In this document: in pieces, positions 11,331 through 23,364 of the stretch
Numbering within the stretch: position 1 is the stretch's first letter
Layout of the letters: every line of letters begins with the position of its first letter
Assembly: GCA_023213395.1 (NCBI GenBank)
Contig: CM041465.1
Coordinates: forward strand, 63,619,741 to 63,683,740
Source: Cycas panzhihuaensis
Lineage: Eukaryota; Cycadophyta
DNA length: 64,000 nt
Direction: 5' to 3'
Notes under the pieces: model-generated
What the model was told of the DNA's origin: nothing
The model's database searches: none
What the model saw: the letters and a program-made list of their open reading frames with translations, nothing else
Translations under genes and position numbers: made by a program

Positions 11331-12036
11331 GATTGAACATTTTGGCGCTCAATGCTTTAATGTCTGTCTGGTTTCTTATAGGTCAAAGTAGTTCATGACA
11401 GACCATGGGCTTCTGCACTAGCCAAAACCCAAACCTGGGGAATATACGAATATGCGATCTAGTGTGCCTTGGCTGGATGCATTCCAAGGAGTAATCAACA
11501 TATGCCAGACCTCTGTCGTCATGGATATCATTAACTAGAGAAACAAGCAATTTCTCCCTTCCAGAGGATATATCTAGGTGGAGAAGACCTAACTTGGACG
11601 AAGGCTATGACCTCCATTAGCAGGTGGATTTTAAAATTGTAGAGCTAAGCTCCATGGCAGGGTTCTAGAGATTAATATGCAGGCGATTCAATGTGCATTA
11701 CTCTCTGCTACATTGCATATCCCAGGATGAAGAAGGACCTGTGTCTTCAATGGCTTCTAGAGAGATAAGCTCTATCATCGGTATGATGGGTATGTTGTTT
11801 TCAAATGTTTTTGGTATGGCTTGGGCGTTCAGTTGGACTATGCTTGACTGTGATTAGTTTCTGAGATGATGGGCTCCATCTTTGCATAGTCCTTCACAAC
11901 CTTTTGAACTAGAACCTTGGTAAAATTGGCTCTAGGATTTTGAGAGGTTTTGGAAACCAGCCAGTGTAATGCCAAAATGCACCATTGAATCCATTTAAAG
12001 TGGTTAAAAAAAAAACCATTGTCGAAAAACCTAAGT

Positions 12037-12048
12037 GCTCTGATACCA
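12037..12048 (-). other. primer-binding site of Copia-A
   Basis: The minus strand reads TGGTATCAGAGC, complementary to the 3' end of initiator tRNA-Met, directly abutting the LTR end at 12049. Confidence 0.9.
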
Positions 12049-12497
12049 TGTGAGAGAATAGGCATAAGTACAACATTAACAAGATCAACAAATGTAAATG
12101 ATAATAAGAAATACTCAGAAATTAACACTATACAAGTACACATCAATTGATAGTTGGAAAACCCCTTCTAGGGAAGAAAAACCACCTCCTAAGCTAATTT
12201 TATTAATAATGAACTGAAACTACTATACAAAACCACCAACCCTCAAAATGACCTTTAGTCAGGTATTTGAACAGACCTCCTAAATTCCTAGAGCTAACTC
12301 CATGAATTTAGGAGATGAATAAATACAACAGAGGTTTATTGGAATGCGATTTTGCATTTCAATGACCATCCACAAATTATTAAATTAAACATAAGTTTGT
12401 AACATTATAATCACTTAAATTATATTTAAGATATGTGACTAAATAATAACATTAAGAAACATAATGAAACATAAAGTTTATATTATATATTCTAACA
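12049..12497 (-). mobile_element. 5' LTR of Copia-A
   Basis: 449 bp with TG at 12049 and CA at 12497, the same length as the partner at 4733-5181. On the minus strand it starts TGTTAGAATATA. The right flank resumes the Gypsy-1 LTR at 12498. Confidence 0.9.
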
Positions 12498-13808
12498 AGG
12501 AGTAGGCTTAGTTAGGTACAGAACCCACCTTGACTCCTTTCTCTCACTCTTTATGGTCCTCTCCCCGTAGCCTTCTTGGAGAAACTATGAGAGGGCAGGA
12601 AGATAATGTGGTCAGGAAGAAAAGAACAGAGGGATTGCCTCTTATATCTATTGGAAAGCTAGAAAAAGAAAGATATTCCAAATGATCTAATCTCTTTTAA
12701 GAAAGTCTAAAAGGAAAAAAATGAAGCAAACATAAGATGATACCTACTGTAGTGGATTAAAGATAGGTCTTCTTAAGAAACTGGTAGAAAATGATAGATT
12801 TATGGTGGTGACATGAAGATTCTTAGAAGAGTAATGAAACCTAGAGAGAAACTTACTGAAACTCATTAATAGGATGTGGAGGTGACACTCGGAGTGTATT
12901 CTTGCTTGGGGAAGCTTGTTGGTGAGCCTACTACTATGGATCTAAGCTAAAGAGGGCAGATCTTAGGCTAGTGCACAGGGAACTCAAGTGTTACAGGGCA
13001 TTCTTATAGAAAACTGCCTGTGAAAGAAGGAGAAGAGAGGAGAGTAAGTGGAAGAAGAGGTGGAAAATAAAGTTCTTTTGGTCTTTATAGCTAAGCCTAG
13101 CTTAAATGGATGATTAGAGTTAGGCTATGACTCGAGGGGTGTTTAATCCATGTGGCAATTTCATAAAAGAAGCGAAACTTTCCACGGTAGATTTTAAAAA
13201 ATGTTTTATAATAGCCACATAGCAGTAAACTTTGCGATACTATAAACTTTATCATGGTGATGTGACATTTGTCATGGTGCAGTGAAAGAAGCAAAAATAT
13301 GACAAAAATAGGTGCCTAGGATCCCTAAAGGAGGGTACCCTAGGCCTAGGAGGGGCCAACCCTCTATCCAGGTGGCTGGGGATAGTCATATGAAGAGGAT
13401 GACCTAAACCAAATGGGTTACAAGAGCGGTAAGATTCCCAAGAAACTGATAACTCGAATACAAATGTATCAATCATACTTAGTAGAGTGCTAAGGGATAT
13501 AATGTGGAAAAGGAGGTGTGAACAAATTCCACGAGCTGAGTGGTGCTTAAGATAATATAGAGGTGCATAGGAGGGTTATGGAGTACCATGGGGACACATG
13601 TCCCACAAATCATCATAGGCTGAAAGAGTATCAAGCAATATGATCAAGCAACAGATGTAAAATGATCACTCAAATGTATCAGTTAGCCATGCAATAAAAG
13701 GATGCTTCGGTTTACCTTTCTATAGAAGTAACAAGGCAAAGGCTAGAAACATACCTATGCTTACTTGAGTCGACTTACTAAGAACTCATTCCCGGGAGCT
13801 GAGAAACA
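12498..13808 (-). mobile_element. Gypsy-1 5' LTR, second part
   Basis: Continuation of the LTR from 4732. It carries the minus-strand TATA box near 13083, the decayed GGTACC palindrome region near 13225-13280, and the LTR start TGTTTCTCAGC at 13808. The 5-mer ACTAG (13809-13813) follows and is a candidate target-site duplication. Copia-E pol resumes within about 20 bp, so Gypsy-1 inserted into that element. Confidence 0.8.
13083..13091 (-). promoter_or_regulatory. TATA-like box of the Gypsy-1 LTR
   Basis: The minus strand reads GCTATAAAGAC. The same position in other copies reads GGTATAAAGCCC (17851-17860 and 22621-22630) and GGTATATATCCCC (45734-45742), so the box is conserved across the LTR family. 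Confidence 0.55.
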
Positions 13809-13826
13809 ACTAGTAAAACTATATTG

Positions 13827-16509
13827 TGGTATTACAGATTGGGCCATATTAGAGAGAAAGGCCTCCATGATTTATTCTCAAAAGGTATAATATAAGACAC
13901 ATCTAGAATTAATAGATCCTTTGATTTTGATTTATGTAAGCATTGTATGTATGGAAAATAGAATCACGATAATTTTCCTTCAAACTTAAAGAGAACAAAG
14001 GGTATTCTGCAATTAGTGCACAGCGATGATTTTCGACCTATTAATGTACCCTCATTGGGTGGGTCTAAATACTTTATCTCCTTCATAGATGATTTCTTAA
14101 GAAAGACATAGTTGTACTTTCTTAAGCAGAAATATGAAGTTTTTAGTACACTCAAAGAATTCAAGACCTTGGTCAAGAATCAGAGTAATAGACAGATCAA
14201 GGTACTTGGAACTAATAATAGAGGAGAGTTTTACTCAAAGGAGTTTGAGCAGTTCTATAAGCAGTATGGGATAGTGAGGCAAAACATGATTCCCTATACT
14301 CCATAGTAGAATGGAGTTGTTGAAAGGATGAATAGGACCTTATTGGAGACATCAGGGAGTATGCTCAGTGCTACTAGATTAGAGAAGAAATTCTAGGCTG
14401 AGTCTATGATGACTATGAGCTACTTGATAAACAGATCACTCATAACTACCTTAGTATATAAAACATCTGAAGAAGTATGGTCTAATAAGAAACTATCTCT
14501 TGGTCATCTTAGAGTTTTTGGTTCTGAAGCTTTTATTAATGTTCCTAAACAGCATAGGACTAAGCTTGATTTTAAAGCATAAACGACTATTTTCATTGGT
14601 TGTAATGATAGTATTAAAGGATATAAGCTTTATAACCTTAAAATACAAAAAGGTTATGTATAGCTATGATATTATCTTTAGAGAGGAGTTCAAGTCTCTA
14701 AAGTATGATGAAGAACCAAAGGATGAACACTCTAAGAAGGTATAACTTGAAGTAAGGGATGAAGATTTTGCATCATAATATGAGTCAACTAAAGAGGAAG
14801 AATCAATTATAGAGGTAGCTCAACCTTAAGAACTCCACATCTTGAGGAGATCAACTCATGAGAGAGGACGTCCTGACAGGTATATTCTTAACGACTTTCA
14901 TCGATCCTCTTTTGTTTTATCTACTACAAATGATGATCCAGGTACTGTTTAGGAGGCTCTAGATCCAAAAGAGAGTGAACTTTGGATGAAGGCCATGTAA
15001 GATGAAATGATGGCCTTAGATAAAAATAACATATGGGATTTGGTGGATCTGCCTGATGGCAAAAAACCTATTGATAGCAAATGGGTCTTCAAAAAGAAGT
15101 TCCAAGAGGATGGTACTATGGAAAGGTATAATGCTTGCTTGTTAGCAAAGGGATATTTCTAGGTTAAGGGAATAGATTTTGGTGAAGTATTTTCTCCTAT
15201 TGTAAAGTTACTTTAATTAGATTTTTATTAGCTGTAGCAGTTACATATAACCTTGAAGTGGATCAAATGGATGTGAAGACTAGATTTCTTCACAATGACC
15301 TCAAGAAAGAAATTTATATGTTGTAACTTGAAGGGTTTGAAGTTGTAGGGAACGAGAATATCATGTCCAAGTTGAAGAAGTCATTATATGGCTTGAAACA
15401 GTCACCAAGAATGTAGTGTCAAAAGTTTGATTCACATATATTGGTAGATGGCTTTGTGCATAACAAAGAAGATCATTGTGTTTATTATAAGTAGGTTGGT
15501 GATCATTTTGTTAGTAAGGCTTTATATGTTGATGACATCCTTTTAGTTAGTAGTAATAAAGAAATAAATCAATTTATGAAAGATAAACTAACATCTCACT
15601 TTAAGATGAAGGATCTTGGTGCTATACATTTTATTTTGGGTATTAAGATTAAAAGGGATAGGAGAAATAGGAAGATTTAGCTTAGCCAAAGACAATACAT
15701 TGAGACAATATTACAATGATTCAAGTTACAGGATAGTAAACTAGTTATTGTTCCTCTTTCTATTGTTTTAAAATTACATCTGAACAATGGCTAAAGACTC
15801 ACTAAGAAGTTGAAGATATGGCATTTGTACCTTATGCTTGTGTTGCTGGTAGCCTGATGTATGTGATGGTTTATACTTGATCAGACATTACCTATGCAGT
15901 GGGAGTAGTTAACAAGTATATGTCAAACCCAAGTAGGGAGCATTGGGTGGTTGTGAAAAGGACTTTTTGGTATCTGTGAGGTACATCAAACTATGGAAAT
16001 TTCTATCAAGGAGATCACACGGAGAATAGAATAATGAACTTGAGAGGTTTTATTGATGTTTATTAGGCTAGATATCTTCATAATAGAAGATCTACAAGCA
16101 AGTATATTTTTACCCTTTGTGATGGCACAATCAGTTAGATAAATAAAATACATCAAGTTGTCATACTTTCTAGCATAGAAGCAAATGATATGGTAGCTAC
16201 TCATGCATGTAAGGAAGCGGTTTAGTTACAGAGATTATGCATAGATATTGGCTTTAAGCAAGATGCTGCAAGGATAGATTGTGATAGTCAAAGTATAATC
16301 TACCTAGCAAAGAACCCCATTTTTTATGCTCAGTCAAAGCATATTAACGTGCAGTTCTATTTTGTGAGAGAAATGGTTCAATATTATAAGGTATATTTGT
16401 AGAAGATTACTACATAACAAAATGCTACAAACTCATTGACTAAGATTATTAGTACACAAAAATTCAGATGGTGTAGTAACACAATGGGTGTTTGTGATTT
16501 TGGTATTTA
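13827..16509 (+). pseudogene. Copia-E pol fragment, unit 1: pre-integrase, integrase, RT, RNase H
   Basis: The reading starts in the gag-pre-integrase motif WYYRLGHI, runs through SKYFISFIDDFLRKT and the integrase site (D-D-E: the second Asp is Asn here, GTNNRGEF), then NGVVERMNRT, LGHLRVFGSE, the RT start (WDLVDLPDG, KWVFKKKFQEDG), YVDD at 15525-15536, and RNase H ending HINVQFYFVRE and KIISTQKFRWC. It has many stops, for example TAGTAG at the two Gln of TPQQNGVVE. A one-base deletion in the string GTAAAGTTAC (about 15202) shifts the frame and is shared with unit 2. Gag and protease are absent because Gypsy-1 inserted here. The live product would integrate and copy a copia element. Confidence 0.85.
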
Positions 16510-16556
16510 GTAGTTTTGTATGTAGGTTTCTTATAAAATGTTCAATAAGTGAGAGA

Positions 16557-16762
16557 TTTTTAGATATGCTGAAGACTTTGCAAGTGTTACATATGTAAGG
16601 CATTATACCTGAGCCCCTTTGTGGGGTCTAGGGGCCCATTGTAGTTGGGGGCTTTGGGCGGCCAACTGTCCTTAGGTAGTGGTTTGGGGGTACGAGCCCC
16701 CAAGAAAAATTTTTAGGTGTCTTATAGGGGTCTTTGTTAGCCTGTGGTTTATGCCCATTGTA
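16557..16762 (+). mobile_element. Copia-E 3' LTR fragment, unit 1
   Basis: A purine-rich string (AAGTGAGAGA, about 16547-16556) after the RNase H stop is the likely PPT. The LTR fragment follows and ends at the unit junction. It contains a G/C-run block (TAGGGGCCC...GGGGGC...GCCCCCAAG) common to all three units. Confidence 0.55.
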
Positions 16763-17850
16763 TTATATATATGTAGTTATAAAATGCTAAGAATATTATA
16801 AGTTAAAGCACTTCAATTCAAGCAAACTTCCAACCAAAGAACAACTCCAAATCTCCTCAAAGCCAACAACACAAGATAAGGGATGCAGATAGTCAGCCTC
16901 AAAATGGCTATCCTTTAACAAGTGCATCTCCACATTGCCTCTAGGCACAAGAAACAATAGGTTGGGATAGTCTAATGGCATCAAATAATAAGAGAGACAA
17001 ATAGCGTGAGGTTTACAAATATCGTTTATGTTGCAAGTGTTGCTATGTGCAGTAATTTGCAACCTTGATCAATCCAAGAACTAAGGTGGATACAAGACAC
17101 TACTCAATGCTAGAAAATCTACCCAAGTAAGGTGCTTAGGCCTAGAAATAGTGTAGCAAGGGGCTACGTACACTGATATCCAGTGCTATCCTTCTTCTAG
17201 AAGCCCCCTAGTAGCTCAAGAGATACATGAGTGGAGGAAAGGAAAGAGGAGAAGGGGGTTGCCCTTGAGGAGAAGGCTTAGTTAGGTATAGAACCTGCCT
17301 TGACTCCTTTATCTCACTCTTTGTGGTCCTCTCCCCACTGCCTTCTTGGAGAAACTATGAGAGGGTAGGAAGATAATGTGGCTAGGAAGAAAAGAATTGA
17401 GGGATTACCTCTTGTATCTATTGGAAAGCTAGAAAAAGAAAGATATTCCAAATGCTCTAATCTCTTTTAAGAAAGTTTAAAAGGAATAAAATGGAGCAAA
17501 CATGAGATGATACCTACTATGGTGGATTAAAGATAGATCTTCCTAAGAAACTGGCAGAAAATGATAGATCTATGGTGCTGACGGGTAGATTCTTGGAAGA
17601 GAAATGAAACCTAGAGAGAAACTTGTTGAAACTCATTAATAGGACGTGGAGGTGACACTCAGAGTGTATTCTTACTTGGGGAATCTTGTTGGCAAGCCTA
17701 CTACCATGGATCCAAGCTGAAGAGGGCAGATCTCAGGTTAGAGCATAGGGAACTCGAGTGTTATATGGTATTCTTGCAGAAAACTGCTTATGAAAGAAGG
17801 AGAAGAGAGGAGAGTAAGTGGAAGAAGAGGTGGAAAATAAAGTTCTTTTG

Positions 17851-17860
17851 GGCTTTATAC
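17851..17860 (-). promoter_or_regulatory. TATA-like box, gypsy LTR in unit 2
   Basis: The minus strand reads GGTATAAAGCCC, identical at 22621-22630 in unit 3. Confidence 0.5.
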
Positions 17861-17995
17861 CTAACCCTAGCTTGAATGGATGATTAGGGTTAAGCTAAGA
17901 CTCGAGGGGTGTCTAATCCATGGGGCAATTTCAAAAAAAAATAAAAATTTCTATGGTAGATTTTAAAAAAGGTTTTATAATAGTCGCCCTGCAGC

Positions 17996-18019
17996 AAACT
18001 TTGTGGTACCGCAAAGTTT
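17996..18019. promoter_or_regulatory. near-perfect palindrome centred on GGTACC, unit 2
   Basis: Arms AAACTTTG and CAAAGTTT surround GGTACC, with one T-G mismatch pair. A second GGTACC follows within 20 bp. It lies in the gypsy LTR upstream (minus sense) of the TATA box, so it may be an LTR enhancer. Confidence 0.6.
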
Positions 18020-18594
18020 ATCATGGTACCACGACTTTTGTCATGGTGTAGTGATAGAAGAAAAAATATGGCAAAAATAGGTGCATGGGAGCCCTAAATG
18101 AGGGTACCCTAGGCCTAGGAGGGGCTGACCCTCTGTCCAGGTGGCTGGGAATAGTCATATAAAGAGGATGACCTAAACTAGATGGGGTACAGGAGCGGTA
18201 ACATTCCCAAGAAACCGATAACTGGAATACGGATGTACCAATCATACTTAGCAAAGTGCTAAGGGCTATAATGTGGCAAAGGTGGTATGAATGAATTCCA
18301 TGGACTAAGTGGTGCTTAAGACAATATAGAGGTGAATAGGAGAGTTATAGAGTACCATGGGGATGCATGTCCCACAGATAATCATAGGCTGAAAGAGTAT
18401 CAAGCAATATGATCAAGCAACAGATGTAAAATGATCACTCAAATGTATTAGTCAGCCATACAATAAAAGGACACTTCAGTTTACCTTTCTATAGAAGTAA
18501 CAAGGCAAAAGCTAGAAACATACATGTGCTTACTTGAGTCGACTTGCCAAGAACTCATTCCCGAGAGCTGAGAAACAACTAGTCAACCTATACT

Positions 18595-21279
18595 GTGGTA
18601 TTAGAGATTAGACCATATTGGAGAGAAAGGCCTCTATGATTTATTCTCCAAAGGTATAATATAAGACACATCTATAATTAAGAGATCCTTTGATTTTGAT
18701 TTATGTAAGCATTATGTGTATGGAAAATAGAATCGCGATAATTTTCCTTCAAACTTGAACAAAACAAAGGGTATTCTGAAATTAGTGCATAGCGATGATT
18801 TTTGACCTATTGATGGACCCTCATTGGGTGGGTCCAAATACTTTGTCTTATTCATAGATGATTTATTAAGAAAGACATGGCTATACTTTCTTAAGCAGAA
18901 ATATGAAGTTTTTCGTAAACTTAGAGAATTTAAGGCCTTGGTCGAGAATCAGAGTAATAGATGGATCAAGGTACTCATGACTGATAATAGAGGAGAATTT
19001 TACTCAAAGGAGTTTGATCAGTTCTATAAGCAGTATGGGATAGCGAGGCAAAACATAATTCCCTATACTCCATAGTAGAATGGAGTTGTTGAAAGGATGA
19101 ATAGGACCGTATTGGAGACATTAAGGAGTATGCTCAATGCTACTAGATTAGAGAAGAAATTCTAGGTTGAGACTATGATGACTGTGATCTACTTGATAAA
19201 CAGATCACTCATAACTACCTTAGTATACAAAGCATCTAAAGAAGTATGGTCTAATAAGAAACTATCTCTTAGTCATCTTAGAGTTTTTAGTTATGAAGAT
19301 TTTATTAGTGTTCCTAAACAACATAGGACTAAGCTTGATTTTAAATCATTAAAGACTATTTTCATTGGCTATGATGATAGTGTTAAATGATATAAGATTT
19401 ATAACCTTAAAACATAAAAAGGTTGTGTATAGCTAAGATATTATCTTTAGAGAGGAGTTCAAGTCTCTAAAGTAGGATGAAGAACCAAAGGATGAACACT
19501 CTAAGAAGGTATAATTTGAAGTAAGGGATGAAGATTCTGCATCATAATATGAGTCAACTAAAGAGGAAGAATCAATTATAGAGGTAGCTCAACCTCAAGA
19601 ACCCCACATCTTGAGGAGATCAACTCATTAGAGAGGACGTCCTGACATGTATATTCTTAAAGACTTTCATTGCTCCTCTTTTATTTTATCTACTATAGAT
19701 GATGATCCAGGTACTATTCAGGAGGCCCTAGATCCAAAAGAGAGTGAACTTTGGATGAAGGCCATGTAAGATGAAATGATGGCCTTGGATAAAAATAACA
19801 CATGGGATTTGGTGGATTTGCCTGATGGAAAAAAACCTATTAATAACAAATGGGTCTTTAAAAAGAAGTTCCAGGAGGATGGTACTATGGAAAGGTATAA
19901 TGCTTGCTTGTTAGCAAAGGGATATTTCTAGGTTAAGGGAATAGATTTTGGTGAAGTATTTTCTCCTATTGTAAAGTTACTTTAATTAGATTTTTATTAG
20001 CTGTAGCAGTTACATATAACCTTGAAGTGGATCAAATGGATGTGAAGACTAGATTTCTTCACAATGACCTCAAGAAAGAAGTTTATATGTTGTAGCTTCA
20101 AGGGTTTGAAGTTGTAGAGAAGGAGAATATCATGTGCAAGTTGAGGAAGTCATTATATGGCTTGAATCAGTCACCAAGAATGTAGGATCAAAAGTCTGAT
20201 TCACATATATTGATAGATGCCTTTGTGTATAGCAAAGAAGATCATTGTGTTTATTATATATAGGTTGGTGATCAATTTGTTAGTATGGCTTTATATGTTG
20301 ATGGCATCCTTTTAGTAAGCAGTAATAAAGAAATAAATCAATTTATGAAAGACAAACTAACATCTCATTTTAAGATGAAGGATCTTGGTGCTGTACATTT
20401 TATTTTGGGTAGTGAGATTAAAAAGGATAGGAGAAACAGGAAGATTTAGCTTTGCCAAAGACGATACATTAAGACAATATTACAATGATTCAAGTTACAT
20501 GATAGTAAACTAGTTATTATTCTTCTTTCTGTTGTTTTAAAATTACATCTGAATAATGTCTAGAGACTCACTAAGAAGTTGAAGATATGGCATTTGTCCC
20601 TTATGCTTGTGTTGTTGGTAGCCTGATGTATGTGATAGTTTATACTTGATGAGACATTACCTATGCAGTGGGAGTAGTTAACAAGTATATATCAAACCTA
20701 AGTAGGGAGCATTGGGTGGTTGTGAAAAGGATTTTTTGGTATCTATGAGGTACATCAAACTATGGAAGTTGTTATTAAGGAGATCACATAAAGAGTAGAA
20801 GAATGAACTTGAGAGGTTTTGTTGATGTTGATTAGGCTAGATATCTTCATAATAGAAGATCTACAAGCAAGTATATTTTTACCCTTTGTGATGGCACAAT
20901 CAGTCATATAAGTAAAATACATCAAGTTGTGGTACTTTCTAGCATAGAAGTAGAGGATATGTTAGCTACTCATGCATGTAAGGAAGAAGTTTAGTTATAG
21001 AGATTATGCATAGATATTGGCTTTAAGCAAGATGCTGCGAGGATAGATTGTGATAGTCAAAGTGTAATCTACCTAGTAAAGAACCCCATTTTTTATGCTT
21101 AATCAAAGCATATTAACGTGTAGTTCCATTTTGTGAGAGAAATGGTTCAAGTTCATAAGGTGGATTTGTAGAAGATTACTATATAACAAAATGATACAAA
21201 CTCATTGACTAAGATTATTAGTACACAAAAATTCAGATGGTGTAGAAACATAATGGGTATTTGTGATTTTGGTATTTAG
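18595..21279 (+). pseudogene. Copia-E pol fragment, unit 2
   Basis: Same domain order as unit 1. The integrase segment 18824-19390 is the most open of the three: GGSKYFVLFIDD, MTDNRGEF with the second Asp present, TP followed by TAGTAG, NGVVERMNRT and FIGYDDSV. RT carries the shared one-base deletion and its catalytic motif reads YVDG (20294-20305), so the second Asp is lost. RNase H is recognisable to TQKFRWC with stops throughout. Confidence 0.85.
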
Positions 21280-21326
21280 TAGTTTTGTGGGTAAGTTTCT
21301 TACAAAATGTTCAATAAGTGAGAGAT

Positions 21327-21533
21327 TTTTGGATATGTTGAAGACTTTACAAGTGTTACATATGTAAGGCATTATACATGAGCCCCTTTGTGTGGTCTAG
21401 GGGCCCATTGTAGTTGGGGGCTTTGTGGGGCTAGCTGCCCCCAGGTAGGGGTTTGGGGTAGGAGCCTCTAAGAAAAAGTTTTGGGTGTCTTATAGGCATC
21501 TTTGTCAACCCATGATTTATGCCCATTGTATTG
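21327..21533 (+). mobile_element. Copia-E 3' LTR fragment, unit 2
   Basis: Collinear with 16557-16762 and with the first part of 26093-26557; truncated at the same AT-rich breakpoint. Confidence 0.55.
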
Positions 21534-22620
21534 TATATATGTAGCTATAAAATACTAAGAATATTATAAGTTAAAGCACTTCAAGTTAAGCAAACTTCTA
21601 ATCAAAGAACAACTCCAAATCTCATCAAAGCCAACAACACAAGACAAGGGATGTAAATGGTCAGCCTCAGAATGGATAACCCTTTAACAAGTGCATCTCC
21701 ACATTGCCTCTAGGCACAGGAAACTATAGGTTGGGATAGCCTAATGGCATCAAATAATAAGAGAGACAAATAGTGTGAGGCTTACAAATATCATTTATGT
21801 TGCAAGTGTTGCTATGTGCAATAATTTATAACCTTGATCAATCCAAGACCCAAGGTGGATATGAGACACTACTCGAGGCTAGAAAATCTACCAAAGTGAG
21901 GCACTTAGGCCTTGAAACAATGTAGCAAGGGGTTTCATACACTGATATCGAATGCTAACCTTCTTCCAGAAGCCCCCTAGTAACTCAAGAGAGGTACAAG
22001 TGGAGGAGAGGAAAGAGGAGAAGGGGGTTGCCCTTGAGGAGCAGGCCTAGTTAGGTACAGAACCCGCCTTGACTCCTTTCTCTCACTCTTTATGGTCCTC
22101 TCCCTATAGCCTTCTTGAAGAAACTATGAGAGGGCAAGAAGATAATGTGGTCAAGAAGAAAAGAACAGAGGGATTGCCTCTTGTATCTATTGGAAAGCTA
22201 GAAAAAGAAAGATATTCCAAATGATCTAATCTCTTTTAAGAAAGTTTAAAAGCAATAAAATGGAGAAAACATGAGATGATACCTACTGCAGTGGATTAAA
22301 GATAGGTCTTTGTGAGAAACTCATAGAAAATGATATATCTATGTTGGTGATAGGTAGATTCTTGGAAGAGCAATGAAACCTAGAGAGAAACTTGCTGAAA
22401 CTTGTTAATAGGATGTGGAGGTGACACTCAGAGTGTATTCTTGCTTAGGGAAGCTTGTTGACGAGCCTACTACCATAAATCCAAGATGAAGAGGGCAGAT
22501 CTTAAGCTAGAGCATAGGGAAGTCAAGTGTTGTAGGGCATTCTTATAGAAAACTATCTGTGAAAGAAGGAGAAGAGAGGAGAGTAAGTGGAAGAAGAGGT
22601 GGAAAATAAAGTTCTTTTGG

Positions 22621-22630
22621 GCTTTATACC
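22621..22630 (-). promoter_or_regulatory. TATA-like box, gypsy LTR in unit 3
   Basis: The minus strand reads GGTATAAAGC, at the same place as in unit 2. Confidence 0.5.
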
Positions 22631-22765
22631 TAACCTTAGCTTGAATGGATGATTAGGGTTAGGCTAAGACTCGAGGGATGTCTAATCCATATGGCAATTT
22701 CATAAAAAAAGTGAAAGTTTCCATAGTAGATTTTAAAAAAGGTTTTATAATAGCCGCCCTACAAC

Positions 22766-22789
22766 AAACTTTGTGGTACCACAAAGTTT
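22766..22789. promoter_or_regulatory. perfect 24-nt palindrome centred on GGTACC, unit 3
   Basis: The 24 bases are exactly self-complementary, with arms AAACTTTG/CAAAGTTT and core TGGTACCA. Diverged relatives are seen near 13227, 43060, 45880, 48275, 51775 and 63755. Confidence 0.7.
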
Positions 22790-23364
22790 ATCATGGCACC
22801 GCGACATTTGTCATGGTGCAGTGACAAAAGAAAAAATATGACCAAAATGGGTGCCTGGGAGCCCTAAAGGAGGGTACCCTAGGCCTAGGAGTGGCTGACC
22901 CTCTATCTAGGTGGTTGGGGATAGTCATATGAAGAGGATGACCTAAAGTAGATGGGGTACAGGAGTGATAAGGTTCCCAAGAAACTGATAACTAGAATAC
23001 GGATGTACCAATCATACCTAGTGGAGTGCTAAGGGATACAATGTGGCAAAGGAAGTGTGAACAAATTCCATGGGCTGAGTGGTGCTTAAGATAATATGGA
23101 GGTGCATAGGAGGGTTATGGAGTACCATGGGGATGCATGTCCCACAAATCATCATAGGCTAAAAGAGTATCAAGTAATATGATCAAGCAACAGATATAAA
23201 ATGATCACTCAAATGTATTAATCAGCCATGCAATAAAAGGACGCTTCAGTTTACCTTTCTATAGAACTAACAAGGCAAAGGCTAGAAACATACATATGCT
23301 TACTTCAGTCAAATTGCCAAGAACTCATTCCCAAGAGCAAAGAAATAACTAGTAAAACTATACC

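Larger units (their letters stand above)
9511..12036 (-). other. long leader of Copia-A
   Basis: About 2.5 kb separates gag from the PBS. The part at 9511-10640 is very AT-rich with scattered C runs (9690-9870) and G runs (9960-10630). An AT microsatellite follows, then about 1.2 kb (10850-12036) of distinctly higher GC content with no recognisable protein. The compositional break near 10800-10850 suggests a captured or inserted segment, but I find no boundaries that prove it. Confidence 0.5.
4733..12497 (-). mobile_element. Copia-A: nearly complete Ty1/copia element (7.77 kb)
   Basis: Two 449-bp LTRs (4733-5181 and 12049-12497) flank gag, protease, integrase, RT and RNase H in the canonical copia order on the minus strand. 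The PBS abuts the 5' LTR and a purine tract abuts the 3' LTR. It sits in the Gypsy-1 LTR: sequence left of 4728 and right of 12498 is contiguous in the undisturbed copies near 17266 and 22034. The flanking 5-mers AGAAA (4728-4732) and AGGAG (12498-12502) look like a target-site duplication with two G-to-A changes. The coding region is broken by stops, so the element cannot move by itself. Confidence 0.9.
4217..16762. repeat. tandem chimeric unit 1 (split by Copia-A)
   Basis: Without the Copia-A insertion (4733-12497) this unit is about 4.78 kb. It starts in the AT-rich motif ATATATATATGTGTG inside the Gypsy-1 LTR, crosses the LTR start at 13808, and continues through Copia-E integrase, RT, RNase H and about 200 bp of its 3' LTR. 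Only this copy has the Gypsy LTR extending further left, so it holds the original left junction. Confidence 0.85.
16763..21533. repeat. tandem chimeric unit 2
   Basis: A direct copy of unit 1: truncated gypsy LTR in minus sense, then Copia-E pol in plus sense, then the LTR fragment. Its left junction fuses the copia LTR text TGCCCATTGTATT to ATATATGTAGTTATAAAATG of the gypsy LTR. Length about 4.77 kb. Confidence 0.88.

Noticed and set aside
13826-13842. TGGTATTACAGATTGGG near the LTR start taken as a copia PBS
   Set aside because: It is in frame with the pre-integrase motif W-x-x-RLGH and is followed by integrase, so it is coding sequence and not a PBS.
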